Below, one piece after another: positions 17,365-28,218 of a DNA stretch of 64,000 nucleotides. The number at the start of each line of letters is the position of its first letter. The stretch's first letter is position 1. Source of the DNA: Curtobacterium sp. MCSS17_015 (lineage in GTDB: Bacteria; Actinomycetota; Actinomycetes; Actinomycetales; Microbacteriaceae). The notes under the pieces were generated by a model. That model made no database searches. It had not been told where the DNA came from and saw nothing but the letters and a program-made list of their open reading frames with translations. The stretch covers positions 2,976,001 through 3,040,000 of the forward strand of contig NZ_CP126256.1 in NCBI RefSeq assembly GCF_003234265.2, in the 5' to 3' direction. A program made the position numbers and the translations under genes.

Positions 17365-19187
17365 GCCATCGCCTCCTCTCGGTCGTTCGCGTCGTCGTCG
17401 TCCAGGGACGAGATGACGTACCGGTAGTGCTCGTTGCTGGCCATCAGCTCCGAGTGGGTGCCGACGGCGGTGACCCGTCCGTTCTCCATGAGCGCCACGC
17501 GGTCGGCGAGCGTCACGGTCGAGGGACGGTGGGCGACGATGAGCGACGTCGTCTCCGCGAGGACCCGGCGCAGCCCGGCTTCGACGCGCGCCTCGGTGTC
17601 GACGTCGAGCGCCGACAGCGGGTCGTCGAGGACGAGCACGCTCGGCCGCGCCGCGATGGCCCGGGCGAGCGCGAGCCGCTGCCGCTGCCCGCCGGACAGC
17701 GACAGCCCCTCCTCCCCGACGCGGGTGTCGACGCCCTCGGGCAGGTCGTCCACGAAGGACGCCTGCGCGATGTCGAGGGCCTCGCGCATGATCCGCTCGG
17801 CGTCGTCACCGGTCAGGTCGGGACGGCCGAGCAGGACGTTGTCCCGCACACTCGACGAGAACAGGGTGGCGTCCTCGAACGCGACCGCGACGTGGCGGCG
17901 GAGCTCGGCCCGCGTGAGGTCGCGGACGTCGACGCCGTCGATCGTCACCGAGCCACCGGTGACGTCGTACAGCCGCGGCACGAGCGACAGCAGGGTCGTC
18001 TTGCCCGACCCGGTGAGCCCGACGAGCGCCATGGTCTCGCCTGGCTGCAGGTGCAGGTCGACGCCGTTGACGAGGTCGGGGAACTGCGGCGGGGAGTCCT
18101 GGTAGCGGAAGTGCGTCTGGTTGAACGACAACGCACCGTGCGGCTCCGCGATCGTCTCCGGGCGCTCGGGGTCCGTGATGGTGTTCTCGGAGTCCATCAC
18201 CTCGAAGAACCGGTCGACGGCGGTCCGGGTGTCGAAGGTCATCGAGAGGAAGAAGCCGATCGACTCGATCGGGAAGCGCAGCACCGTGGCCGTCGCGAAG
18301 AACGCGAACAGCTGGCCGACGCTGAGGTCCCCCTGGCTGGCGAGCCAGATGCCCGCGAGCAGGCACAGTGCGAACGCCACGTCCGGCACGAGCAGGAGCC
18401 AGAACCAGATGGCCGCGATCGCCTTCGCCTTCTCGATCTCGGTGCCGCGCAGCTGCTCGGCCTGCTCGGCGAACTCGTCGAGCTTGTACCGCCCGCGTCC
18501 GAACGCCTTGAGCACGCGGATGCCGTGCACCGACTGCTCGACGCTCGTCGCGAGGTCGCCGACCTGGTCCTGGCTGCGCCGCGCGACGATCGAGTACTTC
18601 CGCTCGAACAGGACGCTGTTCACCCAGACCGGGATCGACGCCACCAGGAAGATGAGGCCGAGCTGCCACCCGAAGGTGAACAGCACGGCGAACCCGATGA
18701 CGATCGTCACGACGTTGACGACCAGGAGCACGATGCCGAAGGCCAGCCAGCGGCGGATGAGCGACAGGTCGGACACCGAGCGGGACAGCAGCTGCCCGGA
18801 CTCCCAGCGGTCGTGGAACGCGACCGGCAGGTCCTGCAGCTTGGCGTAGAGCGCGTTGCGCATGCTCGCCTCGATGCGGGTCGACGGTCGCATCACCATC
18901 TTCCGACGGGAGGCGATGAAGAACGCCTCGAGGACGCCGAGCGCGAGCACGGCGGCGCCGGCGGGCAGGATGAGGGCGCCGTCACCGGACGCGAGCGGCC
19001 CGTCGACGAGGGCCTGCAACACGTACGGGATGGCGAGCGCGACGACGGAGGCGCCGAGCGCCGCCACCATCCCGCCGAGCAGCCGCCAGCGGTACGGCCT
19101 GACGTAGGGCCACAGCCGCGCGATCGCGCGGGCGGTGGACGGTCGCGCCGGGGTCGGCGCCGGTTCCCGGTGGGGTCCCTGGGACAT
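17361..19187 (-). CDS. ABC exporter subunit B (permease-ATPase), degenerate half
   Basis: 608-residue half-transporter, first gene of the exporter operon. It has six membrane segments and an ATPase domain with Walker [10 protein letters not shown] and canonical signature LSGGQRQR. Walker B reads [11 protein letters not shown], with aspartate where the catalytic glutamate belongs. That is the degenerate-site subunit of heterodimeric exporters of the BmrCD/TM287-288 type. The ATG at 19187 (MSQGPHREP) has GAGGA about 10 nt upstream. About 480 nt of untranslated or leader sequence lie upstream of it. Confidence 0.92.
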   Translation of the reverse strand: MSQGPHREPAPTPARPSTARAIARLWPYVRPYRWRLLGGMVAALGASVVALAIPYVLQALVDGPLASGDGALILPAGAAVLALGVLEAFFIASRRKMVMRPSTRIEASMRNALYAKLQDLPVAFHDRWESGQLLSRSVSDLSLIRRWLAFGIVLLVVNVVTIVIGFAVLFTFGWQLGLIFLVASIPVWVNSVLFERKYSIVARRSQDQVGDLATSVEQSVHGIRVLKAFGRGRYKLDEFAEQAEQLRGTEIEKAKAIAAIWFWLLLVPDVAFALCLLAGIWLASQGDLSVGQLFAFFATATVLRFPIESIGFFLSMTFDTRTAVDRFFEVMDSENTITDPERPETIAEPHGALSFNQTHFRYQDSPPQFPDLVNGVDLHLQPGETMALVGLTGSGKTTLLSLVPRLYDVTGGSVTIDGVDVRDLTRAELRRHVAVAFEDATLFSSSVRDNVLLGRPDLTGDDAERIMREALDIAQASFVDDLPEGVDTRVGEEGLSLSGGQRQRLALARAIAARPSVLVLDDPLSALDVDTEARVEAGLRRVLAETTSLIVAHRPSTVTLADRVALMENGRVTAVGTHSELMASNEHYRYVISSLDDDDANDREEAMA

Positions 19188-19434
19188 GCGTGTGCGTCCT
19201 CGTGCTTCGTGCCGGGTGCCGTCGGCCAGGGGCTGCCCCCTGTCCGGACGGGAGGCCCGGGCTGCGTTGCGTGGTCTGGTCGGCCAGGTGCCCACTCGCG
19301 TCAGCGGCCGCCGCCGCTGGTGCGGCGTCGGTCGGAGGACGGATGGGTCTCGTGGTCGGGAGCGACAGGGATCGTGTCCCTCGCGCTCGGTCCGGCTGGG
19401 CCCGCTACGGCCCCGGTGGCTGTGGGAGGCAGCC

Positions 19435-19587
19435 CTACGCGGTCGGCGGTACCGAGACGACGGGCGTGCCCGCGGCCGGGTACGGCGCGACGGCCCGCAG
19501 GGCGGGTCGCGCGTCGGGAGTGGTCCCGCCGATGGACGTCCGTGCCGTCCGGGCAGCCGTTGCCGTGGTGCCGGTCGTCGTGTCCAT
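19435..19587 (-). CDS. possible 50-residue leader peptide or small protein
   Basis: An ATG at 19587 with TGGAG about 7 nt upstream opens a 50-codon frame ending in TAG (19435-19437). The peptide is Thr/Ala/Pro-rich, starts [14 protein letters not shown] and ends SVPPTA. It has no recognisable domain, signal peptide or membrane segment. It could be a leader peptide of the exporter operon or a chance frame in GC-rich DNA. Confidence 0.28.
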   Translation of the reverse strand: MDTTTGTTATAARTARTSIGGTTPDARPALRAVAPYPAAGTPVVSVPPTA

Positions 19588-19676
19588 CGTCACTCCAGTC
19601 GTCGTCTTCGTCACCGTCGTGTCCGCGGTGCCGCCGACCCGTGGAGCGGTCGTCGGCGGAGGCCGCGGAGCCTTGC

Positions 19677-19706
19677 AGACTATCGGCAGCGACTCTCAGC
19701 GCGCAA
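19677..19706 (-). promoter_or_regulatory. possible promoter of the exporter leader
   Basis: The minus strand reads TTGCGC (19706-19701), an 18-nt spacer, then TAGTCT (19682-19677). The predicted start would give a leader of roughly 480 nt before the exporter gene. Confidence 0.4.
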
Positions 19707-19745
19707 CCAGCATCTCGTGCTGGATGGGTGCTGAGCCGACCGGAC

Positions 19746-21383
19746 TCAGTGGAAGAAGTGCCGCTCGCCCGTGAAGTACATCGTCACGCCGGCCGCCGTC
19801 GCCGCCGCGATGACCTCGTCGTCGCGCACGCTGCCACCCGGCTGGGCGACCGCGCGGACCCCGGCGTCGAGCAGCACCTGCAGGCCGTCGGCGAACGGGA
19901 AGAACGCGTCGGACGCGGCGACCGACCCGGCAGCGCGGTCACCGGCCCGGTTGACGGCGAGGTGGCACGAGTCGACGCGGTTCACCTGCCCCATGCCGAC
20001 CCCGACGCTCGCGCCCTGGTTCGCGAGCAGGATCGCGTTCGACTTCACCGCGCGGCTGGCCTTCCACGCGAAGGCCAGGTCGGCGAGGGTCTGCTGGTCG
20101 GCCGGCTCGCCGGAGACGAGCGTCCACGTGGACTGGTCGAACGCGGTGAAACGGTCGGCGTCCTGCACGAGGAAACCGCCGGAGACCTGCTTGACCTCAC
20201 GCTCGGCGAGGGCGAAGTCGGCCGGCAGGGTGAGCAGGCGGATGTTCTTCTTGCGGGACAGGACCTCGAGCGCCTCGGGGTCGAACGCCGGGGCGACGAC
20301 GACCTCGGTGAAGATGTCGGCGATCGTCTCCGCCATGCCCAGCGTGACCGGGCGGTTGGCGGCGATGACCCCGCCGAACGCCGACAGCGGGTCGCAGGCG
20401 TGGGCGGCCGCGTGCGCGGAGGCGATCGGGTCGCCCGCGTCGGGAGCGGCGACCGCGATGCCGCACGGGTTCGCGTGCTTGATGATCGCGACGGCCGGCT
20501 CGGTGAAGTCGTACGCGGCTCGGACGGCGGCGTCGGCGTCGACGTAGTTGTTGTACGACATCGCCTTGCCGTGCAGCAGCGTCGCCTGGGCGATCCCGGT
20601 GCCGTCCGTGCTCGTGTAGAGCGCCGCTGCCTGGTGCGCGTTCTCGCCGTACCGGAGGGTGTCGGCGAGCTCAGCGGACAGCGTGAGCGACGTCGGGAAC
20701 GCGCTCTGGGCCTCCCGTCCGGCGTCGTCGGCAGCAGCGGAGCCGTCGGCCGCGACCACGTCGGAGGCGAAGTACGAGGCCACCGCGGTGTCGTAGGCAG
20801 CGGTGTGGCCGAACGCCTGCGCCGCCAGACGCTTCCGGAGCTCGAGCGTCGTGCCGCCCGCGCGGACGGCCTCGACGACCTCGGCGTAGGACGACGGCGA
20901 GACGACGATCGCGACGTTCGGGTGGTTCTTCGCGGACGCACGGACCATGGCGGGGCCGCCGATGTCGACGTTCTCGACCACGGTCGCGGTGTCCGCTCCG
21001 GACGCGACCGTCTCGACGAACGGGTACAGGTTCACGACGACGAGCTCGAACGGCGCGATGCCGAGGTCGGTGAGCTGCTGCTCGTGCGACTCGAGCCGGA
21101 GGTCGGCGAGGAGGCCGGCGTGCACGGCCGGGTGCAGCGTCTTCACGCGGCCATCGAGCGACTCGGGGAAGCCCGTGACGCTCGCGACGTCGGTGACGGC
21201 GTACCCGGCGTCACGGATCGTCTGCGCGGTGGAGCCCGTCGACACGAGCTCGACACCCGCGTCGGCGAGGGCGCCGGCGAGCTCGAGCAGGCCGGACTTG
21301 TCGCTCACGGAGATGAGGGCGCGACGCACGGGCACGACGTCCCGGTCGCGGTACAGGCTGGGGTCGGCGGCGTGCACGCTCAT
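19746..21383 (-). CDS. purH: bifunctional AICAR formyltransferase / IMP cyclohydrolase
   Basis: 545-residue enzyme for the last two steps of IMP synthesis. The N-terminal IMP cyclohydrolase (MGS-like) domain spans about residues 1-150 ([31 protein letters not shown]). The C-terminal transformylase has LRYGENAHQ and the catalytic Lys-His of IIKHANPCG, ending [18 protein letters not shown]...[11 protein letters not shown]. Length is typical. The start at 21383 overlaps the purN stop by 4 nt (ATGA), so the two steps are translationally coupled. A short insertion rich in Ala/Asp (around [17 protein letters not shown]) is lineage-specific. Confidence 0.97.
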   Translation of the reverse strand: MSVHAADPSLYRDRDVVPVRRALISVSDKSGLLELAGALADAGVELVSTGSTAQTIRDAGYAVTDVASVTGFPESLDGRVKTLHPAVHAGLLADLRLESHEQQLTDLGIAPFELVVVNLYPFVETVASGADTATVVENVDIGGPAMVRASAKNHPNVAIVVSPSSYAEVVEAVRAGGTTLELRKRLAAQAFGHTAAYDTAVASYFASDVVAADGSAAADDAGREAQSAFPTSLTLSAELADTLRYGENAHQAAALYTSTDGTGIAQATLLHGKAMSYNNYVDADAAVRAAYDFTEPAVAIIKHANPCGIAVAAPDAGDPIASAHAAAHACDPLSAFGGVIAANRPVTLGMAETIADIFTEVVVAPAFDPEALEVLSRKKNIRLLTLPADFALAEREVKQVSGGFLVQDADRFTAFDQSTWTLVSGEPADQQTLADLAFAWKASRAVKSNAILLANQGASVGVGMGQVNRVDSCHLAVNRAGDRAAGSVAASDAFFPFADGLQVLLDAGVRAVAQPGGSVRDDEVIAAATAAGVTMYFTGERHFFH

Positions 21384-21973
21384 GCGGGGGTGGTGCCCTT
21401 CAGGTCGATGTGTCCGTTGGCGATGTCGAGGACGGTCTGGATGAGCAGCCGGCGCTCGACGGGCTTGATGCGGTCGTGCAGGGTCGACTCGGTGTCGTCC
21501 GGCAGGACCGGGACGCGCTCCTGCGCCAGGATCGGACCGCTGTCGACGCCGTCGTCCACCGCGATGACGCTCGCCCCGGTCTCGGTGACACCGGCCGCGA
21601 GCGCGTCCCGGACGCCGTGCGCTCCCGGGAACTCGGGCAGGTACGCGGGGTGCGTGTTGATGACCGACGGCCCGAACTCGGCCACGACCGCGGGCGGGAG
21701 CAGGCGCATGAGCCCGGACAGCACCAGCAGGTCGGGCGTCCACGGGCGGATCTGCTCGGCGAGCGCCTCGCCCCACTCGGCACGGGTGGCGTAGCGCGTG
21801 AACGGCACCGTGAAGGTCGGGATCGAGAACTCCTCGCCGAGCTGCAGGCCCTCGGCGTCACGGTCGGCCCCGATCGCGACGACGCGGGCGGGGTACTCGG
21901 CATCGCGGGTCGCCTCGAGCAGGGCTCGCAGGTTCGACCCGGTACCGGAGATCAGGACGACCAGTTCGAGCAC
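21380..21973 (-). CDS. purN: phosphoribosylglycinamide formyltransferase
   Basis: 197-residue GAR transformylase using 10-formyl-tetrahydrofolate in purine synthesis. Seen: the phosphate loop [11 protein letters not shown] at the N terminus, the catalytic Asn-His of [21 protein letters not shown] and the Asp of DDGVDSGPI. The GTG start at 21973 lies 7 nt after TAGGGT, indicating a leaderless message. It overlaps purH by 4 nt. Together they form a purN-purH unit downstream of the DUF6350 gene. Confidence 0.96.
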   Translation of the reverse strand: MLELVVLISGTGSNLRALLEATRDAEYPARVVAIGADRDAEGLQLGEEFSIPTFTVPFTRYATRAEWGEALAEQIRPWTPDLLVLSGLMRLLPPAVVAEFGPSVINTHPAYLPEFPGAHGVRDALAAGVTETGASVIAVDDGVDSGPILAQERVPVLPDDTESTLHDRIKPVERRLLIQTVLDIANGHIDLKGTTPA

Positions 21974-21980
21974 GGGGACA

Positions 21981-21986
21981 ACCCTA
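21981..21986 (-). promoter_or_regulatory. -10 hexamer of a probably leaderless promoter (purNH)
   Basis: The minus strand reads TAGGGT, 7 nt, then GTG at 21973. It lies about 50 nt beyond the end of the upstream gene. Confidence 0.5.
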
Positions 21987-22038
21987 GCGGGGCGGCACGC
22001 TCGTCAGGCGTCGGTGTCCACCGCCGCCTGACGGATCG

Positions 22039-24171
22039 CTACGCGTCGTCCTTCGGGCGCCGCCACCAGGGCAGTTCGTCGTCCGGGATCTGGTCGGTCG
22101 TGTCCCAGCCAGCGGGACGGCCGGACCCGGACCAGGCGGAGGAGCCGGACGGCTGCCGGCGGTCAGTCGCAGCAGAGTGAGGCCGTGCCGGGTCGTCGAT
22201 CCCGTCGTCCTCGGGGTCGACGTCGTCACGACCGGCGACGAACTCCTCGGTGCTCCAGGGGAACGCTGGCTGCTCGTCGGGATGGGCCGGGACGCCGACG
22301 GAGGCGACCGCTCCGAGGTCGCCGCTGCGGGTCTCCCGGTCCGTGCCGGGTCGGTCCCGTGGACCAGCGGCCCGATCGGTCGCGGTCCGGTCACCGGTGG
22401 CCCGGTCGTCCGCGGTCGTGCGGTTCCGGAGGTCGGTGGCGCGGTCGCGGAGGCCGTCGACACGGTCACGGAGGCCCCCGGCACGGTCCCCGACGCCGGC
22501 CACGCGGTCACGGGCCCCCTTCGCCGCCGACCGCAGTGCGCCGCGGAGGCCACCCGCCCCGGCCGCATCCGCTCGCACGTCCTCGCCCGGAGCGGCGACG
22601 AGCCGCTCTCCGGCGACCGCGTCGGTGCGGGCCCAGTCCGGGAGCGGCACCTCGGTGTCCGTCGCGGAGCCGGGAGCGACGGTGCGACCGACCGGGAGGC
22701 CCGCGTCGACCCCGGCATGCACGGTCACGTCCTCGTCGTCGTCGGTCGGGTGCTCCCCGGTCTGCGTGCGGTCCGCAGCGTGCGTCACCGGGTCGTGCAC
22801 CTCGTCCACGGAGAACCGGTGCACGTCGGTGGTCCGGCCGGCACCGGCACGCTCGAGCGCGGCGATGAGCGACCCGTGCTCGTCGCTCGCGTCCGCGGTG
22901 GCGACGTCGTCCTCGGCCTCGTGCCAGCGCTCGCCGATCCAGGACCGTTCGGGCAGGCGCACCAGGTCGCTGCCGATCGCGAGCGCGACGATCGCGGGGA
23001 CCCCGACCTCGAGCGCGGCGAAGGCCCCGACCACCAGGGCGTCCGGTCCGACGGCGGCCAGGCGCCCCGGCCCGACCGACCCCGAGGCGAGGCCGGCGAC
23101 CAGGCCCGTGAGGACGCCGGCGACCAGGCCGGTCGCGACCCCACCGAGCGCCCGGTACAGCGCCGAGTCGGCCGGCCCGAGCGTCCGGACGAGCCGGGGA
23201 CGCAGGAGCCCCCCGGCGACGAAGCCCGCGACGACGGGCACCAGGATCCAGACCAGGCCGAACGTGTGCCCCGACGTCGGCAGCGCTCCGAGCAGCGGCA
23301 CGGCCGGGAGCGGCCCGAGCGTCGTGCCGATGGGCGAGACCGTCGACCCGGTGCCGATCGCGAAGCCCGGGCCGACGAGCCACGCCGTCGCCCACGCGAC
23401 CAGGTCCGGGACGAACGCGAGCTGGCCGACGGTCAGGGCGATGCCGCCGACGACGCCGGCGTGCGAGCGTTCGTAGAGCGTGATGACCTCGGCGAAGGAG
23501 CCGAGGAGTGCGAACCCGACCAGGACGCCGGCGACCGCCACGACGCACGCGGTGGCGACGGTGCCGGCGCGCAGGCCGAAGCCGACGACGGCACGCCACA
23601 CCGCAGGGACCCGACCGACCAGGTCCACCACCCGGAGCGTCAGCGGGTCGGCCGCCAGGCCGCGCCGACGTCGGCACACCTCGGCGGTGACGACGGCGGG
23701 GACGCCGAACCAGAGCGCGGGCAGCACGACGGCCTGCCAGACGGCGGGGTGGGTGGCGCTCGTGGTGGCGGTGAGGGCGACCAGCAGGCCGAGTGCGGCG
23801 ACGGCCGCGGTGCCGACCAGGACCCCGGTGACGCGGTGCTCCGTCTCGGCGAACCGACGTCCGGCCCGGCCGCCGAGCCACGCGGTGACGACGGCGAACC
23901 CGAGGGCCGCTAGCGTGACGACGATCGGCGCGGACGCCCCGGAGAGCCCGGTGGCCTTCGCGGCCGCGGACCCCAGCGTGAACGTGACGTCGACGCCGTG
24001 GCCGATGAGCCAGACGTTCCCGGCAGCGGTCCAGAAGACGCTCCAGTCGACCTGGAGGCCGTACTCGAACGCCCACAGCAGGGTGAGCGGCACCAGGGCG
24101 ATGCCCACGCCGACGCCCACCGTCACGATCGCTTCGATCACGGCGAGGAGGGCGGTTCCGAGGCGGTTCAT
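22039..24171 (-). CDS. DUF6350 / PerM-like integral membrane protein
   Basis: 710 residues: roughly the first 420 contain many hydrophobic segments (ALLAVIEAIVTVGVGVGIALVP and onward). After this comes a long acidic, then Arg/Asp-rich cytoplasmic tail with repeated (L/V)RDR and DRA units that may form a coiled coil. The relative in Mycobacterium (PerM) supports cell division and persistence; the role here is inferred. Position between sucD and purN is the conserved actinobacterial order. The ATG at 24171 is 7 nt after TATCCT, so it is probably leaderless. The tail diverges freely and is not alignable by eye. Confidence 0.82.
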   Translation of the reverse strand: MNRLGTALLAVIEAIVTVGVGVGIALVPLTLLWAFEYGLQVDWSVFWTAAGNVWLIGHGVDVTFTLGSAAAKATGLSGASAPIVVTLAALGFAVVTAWLGGRAGRRFAETEHRVTGVLVGTAAVAALGLLVALTATTSATHPAVWQAVVLPALWFGVPAVVTAEVCRRRRGLAADPLTLRVVDLVGRVPAVWRAVVGFGLRAGTVATACVVAVAGVLVGFALLGSFAEVITLYERSHAGVVGGIALTVGQLAFVPDLVAWATAWLVGPGFAIGTGSTVSPIGTTLGPLPAVPLLGALPTSGHTFGLVWILVPVVAGFVAGGLLRPRLVRTLGPADSALYRALGGVATGLVAGVLTGLVAGLASGSVGPGRLAAVGPDALVVGAFAALEVGVPAIVALAIGSDLVRLPERSWIGERWHEAEDDVATADASDEHGSLIAALERAGAGRTTDVHRFSVDEVHDPVTHAADRTQTGEHPTDDDEDVTVHAGVDAGLPVGRTVAPGSATDTEVPLPDWARTDAVAGERLVAAPGEDVRADAAGAGGLRGALRSAAKGARDRVAGVGDRAGGLRDRVDGLRDRATDLRNRTTADDRATGDRTATDRAAGPRDRPGTDRETRSGDLGAVASVGVPAHPDEQPAFPWSTEEFVAGRDDVDPEDDGIDDPARPHSAATDRRQPSGSSAWSGSGRPAGWDTTDQIPDDELPWWRRPKDDA

Positions 24172-24178
24172 CGCAGCG

Positions 24179-24184
24179 AGGATA
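24179..24184 (-). promoter_or_regulatory. -10 hexamer of a probably leaderless promoter (DUF6350 gene)
   Basis: The minus strand reads TATCCT, 7 nt, then ATG at 24171. It lies 20 nt downstream of hairpin III. Confidence 0.5.
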
Positions 24185-24203
24185 CGTGCCCGACCCCGCG
24201 CAC

Positions 24204-24244
24204 GACGGGAGGCTCGGCGCGGGTCCCGCACCGAGCCTCCCGTC
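24204..24244 (-). terminator. GGGAGGC palindrome, terminator of sucCD (element III)
   Basis: 14-bp perfect arms (GACGGGAGGCTCGG and complement), one C/A mismatch and a 5-bp inner stem (GCGGG/CCCGC). It sits 16 nt after the sucD stop and just before the next promoter, the expected place for a terminator. Confidence 0.75.
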
Positions 24245-24259
24245 CGACAGGTGCCGCCG

Positions 24260-25147
24260 TCAGCGCGCGGCGATGACCTCGCGCAGCAGCGCGGCCGTCT
24301 CGGACGGCGTCTTGCCGACCTTGACGCCGGCCGCTTCGAGCGCCTGCTTCTTCGCCTCGGCGGTGCCGGCGGAGCCGGACACGATCGCGCCGGCGTGGCC
24401 CATCGTCTTGCCCTCGGGGGCGGTGAAGCCCGCGACGTACCCGACGACCGGCTTCGTGACGTTGGCCTTGATGAAGTCGGCCGCGCGCTCCTCGGCGTCG
24501 CCGCCGATCTCGCCGATCATCACGATGGCCTCGGTCTCCGGGTCGGCCTCGAACGCGGCGAGCGCGTCGATGTGCGTCGTGCCGATGACCGGGTCGCCGC
24601 CGATGCCGATGGCGGTCGAGAAGCCCAGGTCCCGCAGCTCGTACATCATCTGGTAGGTCAGGGTGCCCGACTTCGACACGAGGCCGATCGGGCCCTTGCC
24701 GGTGATCGTCGCGGGGGTGATGCCGACGAGCGACTCCCCCGGGGTGATGATGCCCGGGCAGTTCGGCCCGATGATGCGGGTCTTCCCGCCCAGGGCCTTG
24801 GCGTGCGCCCAGAACGCGGCGGCGTCCTGCACCGGGATGCCTTCGGTGATGACGACGACGAGGGGGATCTCGGCGTCGATCGCCTCCATCACGGCGTCCT
24901 TCGCGAACGCCGGCGGGACGAAGACGATCGAGACGTCGGCACCGGTGGTGTCGATGGCCTCGCGCACCGATCCGAACACGGGGAGTTCGACGTCGCCGTG
25001 GGTGACGGTCGTGCCGGCCTTGCGGGCGTTGACGCCGCCGACGACGTTCGTGCCGGCCTTGAGCATGAGTGCGGTGTGCTTCGTGCCCTCGCCGCCGGTG
25101 ATGCCCTGGACGATGACCTTGGAGTCCTTGTTGAGGAAGATCGACAT
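24260..25147 (-). CDS. sucD: succinate-CoA ligase, alpha subunit
   Basis: 295-residue alpha subunit of the TCA-cycle succinyl-CoA synthetase. It carries the CoA-binding Rossmann domain ([14 protein letters not shown]) and the ligase domain with [13 protein letters not shown] and the phosphorylated histidine in [13 protein letters not shown]. Length is standard. ATG at 25147 is preceded by AAGGAGC in the 14-nt gap after sucC, so the subunits are made together. The operon ends in hairpin III. Confidence 0.97.
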   Translation of the reverse strand: MSIFLNKDSKVIVQGITGGEGTKHTALMLKAGTNVVGGVNARKAGTTVTHGDVELPVFGSVREAIDTTGADVSIVFVPPAFAKDAVMEAIDAEIPLVVVITEGIPVQDAAAFWAHAKALGGKTRIIGPNCPGIITPGESLVGITPATITGKGPIGLVSKSGTLTYQMMYELRDLGFSTAIGIGGDPVIGTTHIDALAAFEADPETEAIVMIGEIGGDAEERAADFIKANVTKPVVGYVAGFTAPEGKTMGHAGAIVSGSAGTAEAKKQALEAAGVKVGKTPSETAALLREVIAAR

Positions 25148-25161
25148 TGCTCTGGTGCTCC

Positions 25162-26331
25162 TTACGCCGCGGCCGCGGCGAGCTCGGCGGCCTTCTCGGC
25201 CGCATCGTCCATGGTCTCGGCGACGGTGACGAGCGGGTGCGCTGCCTCCGCCAGGATCCGGCGACCTTCTTCCACGTTGTTGCCGTCGAGGCGGACGACG
25301 AGCGGCTTGGTGGCCGCGTCGCCGAGGATGCCGAGCGCGGCGACGATGCCGTTCGCGACGGCGTCGCAGGCGGTGATGCCGCCGAAGACGTTGACGAAGA
25401 CGCTCTTCACCTGCGGGTCGCCGAGGATGACGTCGAGGCCGTTGGCCATGACCTCGGCCGAGGCGCCGCCGCCGATGTCGAGGAAGTTCGCGGGCTTGAC
25501 CCCGTCGTGGCGCTCACCGGCGTAGGCGACGACGTCGAGCGTCGACATGACGAGCCCGGCGCCGTTGCCGATGACGCCGACCTGGCCGTCGAGCTTGACG
25601 TAGTTCAGGCCGTGGGCCTTCGCCTTGGCCTCGAGCGGGTCCTCGCTGGCGGTGTCCTCGAGCGCCTGGTGGCCCTCGTGGCGGAAGTCGGCGTTCTCGT
25701 CGAGGGAGACCTTGCCGTCGAGGGCCAGGATCTGACCGTCGCCCGTGCGCACGAGGGGGTTGACCTCGACCAGGGTGGCGTCCTCGCCCGCGAAGACGTC
25801 GTAGAGCTTCACGAAGACGCCGGCGACCTGCTCGACGAGCTCCTCCGGGAACCCGGCCTGGCGTGCGATGGCCTCGCCGGCCTCCTGGTTGATGCCGGTC
25901 AGCGGGTTCACCTCGACCCGGGCCAGCGCTTCGGGCTTCTCCACCGCGAGCTGCTCGATCTCCATGCCGCCCTCGACGCTGGTGAGCGACAGGTAGGAGC
26001 GGTTCGCCCGGTCGAGCAGCACCGAGAAGTAGAACTCCTCGGCGATGTCCGCACCCTGCGCCACCATCACGCGCTGCACGGTGTGGCCCTTGATGTCGAG
26101 CCCGAGGATCGCCTGCGCGTGCGTGAAGGCCTCGTCCGGGGTCTTCGCGACCTTGACGCCGCCGGCCTTGCCACGGCCACCGACCTTCACCTGCGCCTTG
26201 ACGACCACGAGACCGCCGATCTGCTCGGCCGCCGCCTTCGCCTGCTCGGGGGTGTCGGCGATGATCCCCTGGAGGACGGGGACGCCGTAGGACTCGAAGA
26301 GGTCCCTGGCCTGGTACTCGAAAAGATCCAC
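25162..26331 (-). CDS. sucC: ADP-forming succinate-CoA ligase, beta subunit
   Basis: 389-residue ATP-grasp beta subunit ([19 protein letters not shown] start; [16 protein letters not shown] nucleotide-binding loop; EVNPLV metal-binding segment; [25 protein letters not shown]). It couples succinyl-CoA cleavage to nucleotide triphosphate formation together with SucD. The GTG start at 26331 reads directly into the family N terminus. It is the first gene of the sucCD operon, divergent from recQ across a 236-nt gap. Confidence 0.97.
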   Translation of the reverse strand: MDLFEYQARDLFESYGVPVLQGIIADTPEQAKAAAEQIGGLVVVKAQVKVGGRGKAGGVKVAKTPDEAFTHAQAILGLDIKGHTVQRVMVAQGADIAEEFYFSVLLDRANRSYLSLTSVEGGMEIEQLAVEKPEALARVEVNPLTGINQEAGEAIARQAGFPEELVEQVAGVFVKLYDVFAGEDATLVEVNPLVRTGDGQILALDGKVSLDENADFRHEGHQALEDTASEDPLEAKAKAHGLNYVKLDGQVGVIGNGAGLVMSTLDVVAYAGERHDGVKPANFLDIGGGASAEVMANGLDVILGDPQVKSVFVNVFGGITACDAVANGIVAALGILGDAATKPLVVRLDGNNVEEGRRILAEAAHPLVTVAETMDDAAEKAAELAAAAA

Positions 26332-26567
26332 GCTGTTCTTCTTCCCGCACGGTTCGTGCGATCGGCATCGGTGTCCGGTCGCGCCTCCACATCGAGGGTC
26401 GCTCGATGTCGAGACAACGGCCGCGACCGAGCCTAGCGCTGGCAGGTGGACGCGCGGTGCCCCGGTGGAGAACGCGGACCACCCGCGCAGCCACCACCCC
26501 CGCCCTGTCGTCCGGGGTACGCGATCTCCGGGCGACCGACCAGGCCGTTCCGTGCACCGTCGATCGG

Positions 26568-28199
26568 GTGCAGAACGAACTCCGTACCCGTGCCGCCGAG
26601 GTCTTCGGCTGGGAACTCCGCGACGCCCAGGAGACCGTGGTCGACGCCGTCCTCGAGGGCCGCGACGCGCTCGCCCTCATGCCGACCGGCTCCGGCAAGT
26701 CCGCGATCTACCAGGTCGCCGCCCTCGCGCTCGACGGACCCGTCGTCGTGGTCTCGCCCCTCGTGGCCCTGCAGGAGGACCAGGTCGTCGGCATCGAGGA
26801 CCACCCGGACGCGCCCAGGGCCGTGACCATCAACGCCACCCGGGCGCACCGTGAGCTCGAGGACGCGTGGGAGGCCGTCGCCTCCGGCCAGGCCCGTTAC
26901 GTCTTCCTCGCCCCGGAGCAGCTCGCGAAGGACGAGGTCGTCGACCGGCTCCGCGAGGCCGGGGTCGCCCTCGTCACGGTCGACGAGGCGCACTGCGTGT
27001 CGAGCTGGGGCCACGACTTCCGCCCGGACTACCTGGTGCTCGGCGAGGTGGTCGAACGGCTCGGACGTCCTCCGGTCCTCGCGATGACGGCGACCGGGTC
27101 GACGCCCGTCCGCAACGAGATCGTCGAGCGGCTCGGGATGCGCGACCCGCTCGTCGTCGCGACGGGTTTCGACCGACCGAACCTGCGCTTCGAGGTCCAG
27201 CGGCACAGCGATGCCGACGAGAAGCGCGACGCCGTCATCGCCCAGGTGGTCGGGCTCGAGGGCGCGGGGATCGTCTACGTCGCCACCCGCGCCGAGACCA
27301 TGCTCTACGCCGACGAGCTCACGGAGCACGGCCGCCGCGCGAAGGGGTACCACGCGGGGCTCCGGGTGCGGGACCGCGAACACGTGCACCACGAGTTCCT
27401 CGAGGGGGACCTCGACGTCGTCGTCGCGACCAGCGCCTTCGGGATGGGCATCGACAAGCCCGACGTGCGGTTCGTCGTGCACGCCGACGTGCCGGAGTCG
27501 GTCGACGCGTACTACCAGGAGGTCGGCCGTGCCGGACGTGACGGCGACGTCGGCCTCGCGACCCTGCACTACCGCTCCGAAGACCTCGGGCTCCGCCGGT
27601 TCTTCGCCTCCGGGTCCCCCCGGCCCGCGTCGCTGCGCGCCGTGTTCGACGCCGTCCCCGCCGACGGCGTCCTCCCCCGATCCGAGGTCGCCGAGCACTC
27701 CGGGCTCGCCGCCCGCACCGCCGCCCGGGTCGCGAACGCCCTGGTCGACGCCGGAGCGCTGACCGACGATGCCGACGGGCTCCGCCGAGCAGCGGACGGA
27801 CCGGTGGACGCCGACGCCGCTGTCGAGCTCGCCAAGGCCCACGCGAAGGAACGGGAGCGGGTGGAGGAGTCCCGCATCGAGATGATGCGCCGCTTCGCCG
27901 AGACGAACGGCTGCCGTCGGCAGTTCCTGCTCGGCTACTTCGGCGACGAACTGCCCGAGCCGTGCGGCAACTGCGACACCTGCTCGTCGGGCACGGCCAC
28001 CGACGCCGACGCGCACGGAGCGGACGGGTCACACGACGCCGAGTGGCCGCCGGACGCCCCGGTGGAGCACGCCGAGTGGGGCCGCGGCACCGTGATGAGC
28101 ACCGAGGACGACCGATTGACGGTGTTCTTCGAGTCCGCCGGGTACCGCACACTGGCCCTCGCCGACGTGACGGAGCGGCACCTGCTCGAGCGCGTCTGA
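26568..28199 (+). CDS. recQ: RecQ family ATP-dependent DNA helicase
   Basis: 543-residue 3'-5' helicase. Motif I is MPTGSGKS, motif [18 protein letters not shown] (DEAH-type), motif III AMTATGS, then [15 protein letters not shown] and [12 protein letters not shown]. The RecQ-type zinc cluster follows ([21 protein letters not shown], plus DTC). No HRDC domain is present. Instead the C terminus is a small domain ([11 protein letters not shown]...[13 protein letters not shown]) that resembles the Tudor-like tail of PcrA. The GTG start at 26568 ([15 protein letters not shown]) matches the beginning of the helicase fold; 54 further upstream codons in frame look non-coding. It ends at hairpin 28219-28252. 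Confidence 0.92.
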   Translation: MQNELRTRAAEVFGWELRDAQETVVDAVLEGRDALALMPTGSGKSAIYQVAALALDGPVVVVSPLVALQEDQVVGIEDHPDAPRAVTINATRAHRELEDAWEAVASGQARYVFLAPEQLAKDEVVDRLREAGVALVTVDEAHCVSSWGHDFRPDYLVLGEVVERLGRPPVLAMTATGSTPVRNEIVERLGMRDPLVVATGFDRPNLRFEVQRHSDADEKRDAVIAQVVGLEGAGIVYVATRAETMLYADELTEHGRRAKGYHAGLRVRDREHVHHEFLEGDLDVVVATSAFGMGIDKPDVRFVVHADVPESVDAYYQEVGRAGRDGDVGLATLHYRSEDLGLRRFFASGSPRPASLRAVFDAVPADGVLPRSEVAEHSGLAARTAARVANALVDAGALTDDADGLRRAADGPVDADAAVELAKAHAKERERVEESRIEMMRRFAETNGCRRQFLLGYFGDELPEPCGNCDTCSSGTATDADAHGADGSHDAEWPPDAPVEHAEWGRGTVMSTEDDRLTVFFESAGYRTLALADVTERHLLERV

Positions 28200-28218
28200 C
28201 CCGGTGCCCCGGGGGAAG

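Larger units (their letters stand above)
19188..19745 (-). other. 558-nt intergenic leader region upstream of the ABC exporter
   Basis: No long coding frame is convincing here. Reading on the minus strand it holds a possible promoter (19677-19706), a 50-codon ORF with a ribosome-binding site (19435-19587) and a half copy of the GGGAGGC palindrome near 19246-19260. The length and content would fit a regulated leader for the exporter operon, but no terminator/antiterminator pair is obvious by eye. Confidence 0.4.

Noticed and set aside
19190..19774. A 194-codon plus-strand frame in the leader of the exporter
   Set aside because: It has no ribosome-binding site or family motif, and it runs into the purH coding region on the other strand.
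20705..20722. GGACGGGAGGCC inside purH as another palindrome copy
   Set aside because: It is only one arm and encodes part of a variable Ala/Asp/Gly insertion. Similar single arms occur by chance in other genes (near 39483 and 42800).
17427..21794. A plus-strand frame of more than 1400 codons opposite purH and the exporter
   Set aside because: It is a mirror of GC-rich third positions in real minus-strand genes. The translation is low-complexity Arg/Glu/Gly/Val sequence without any family motif.
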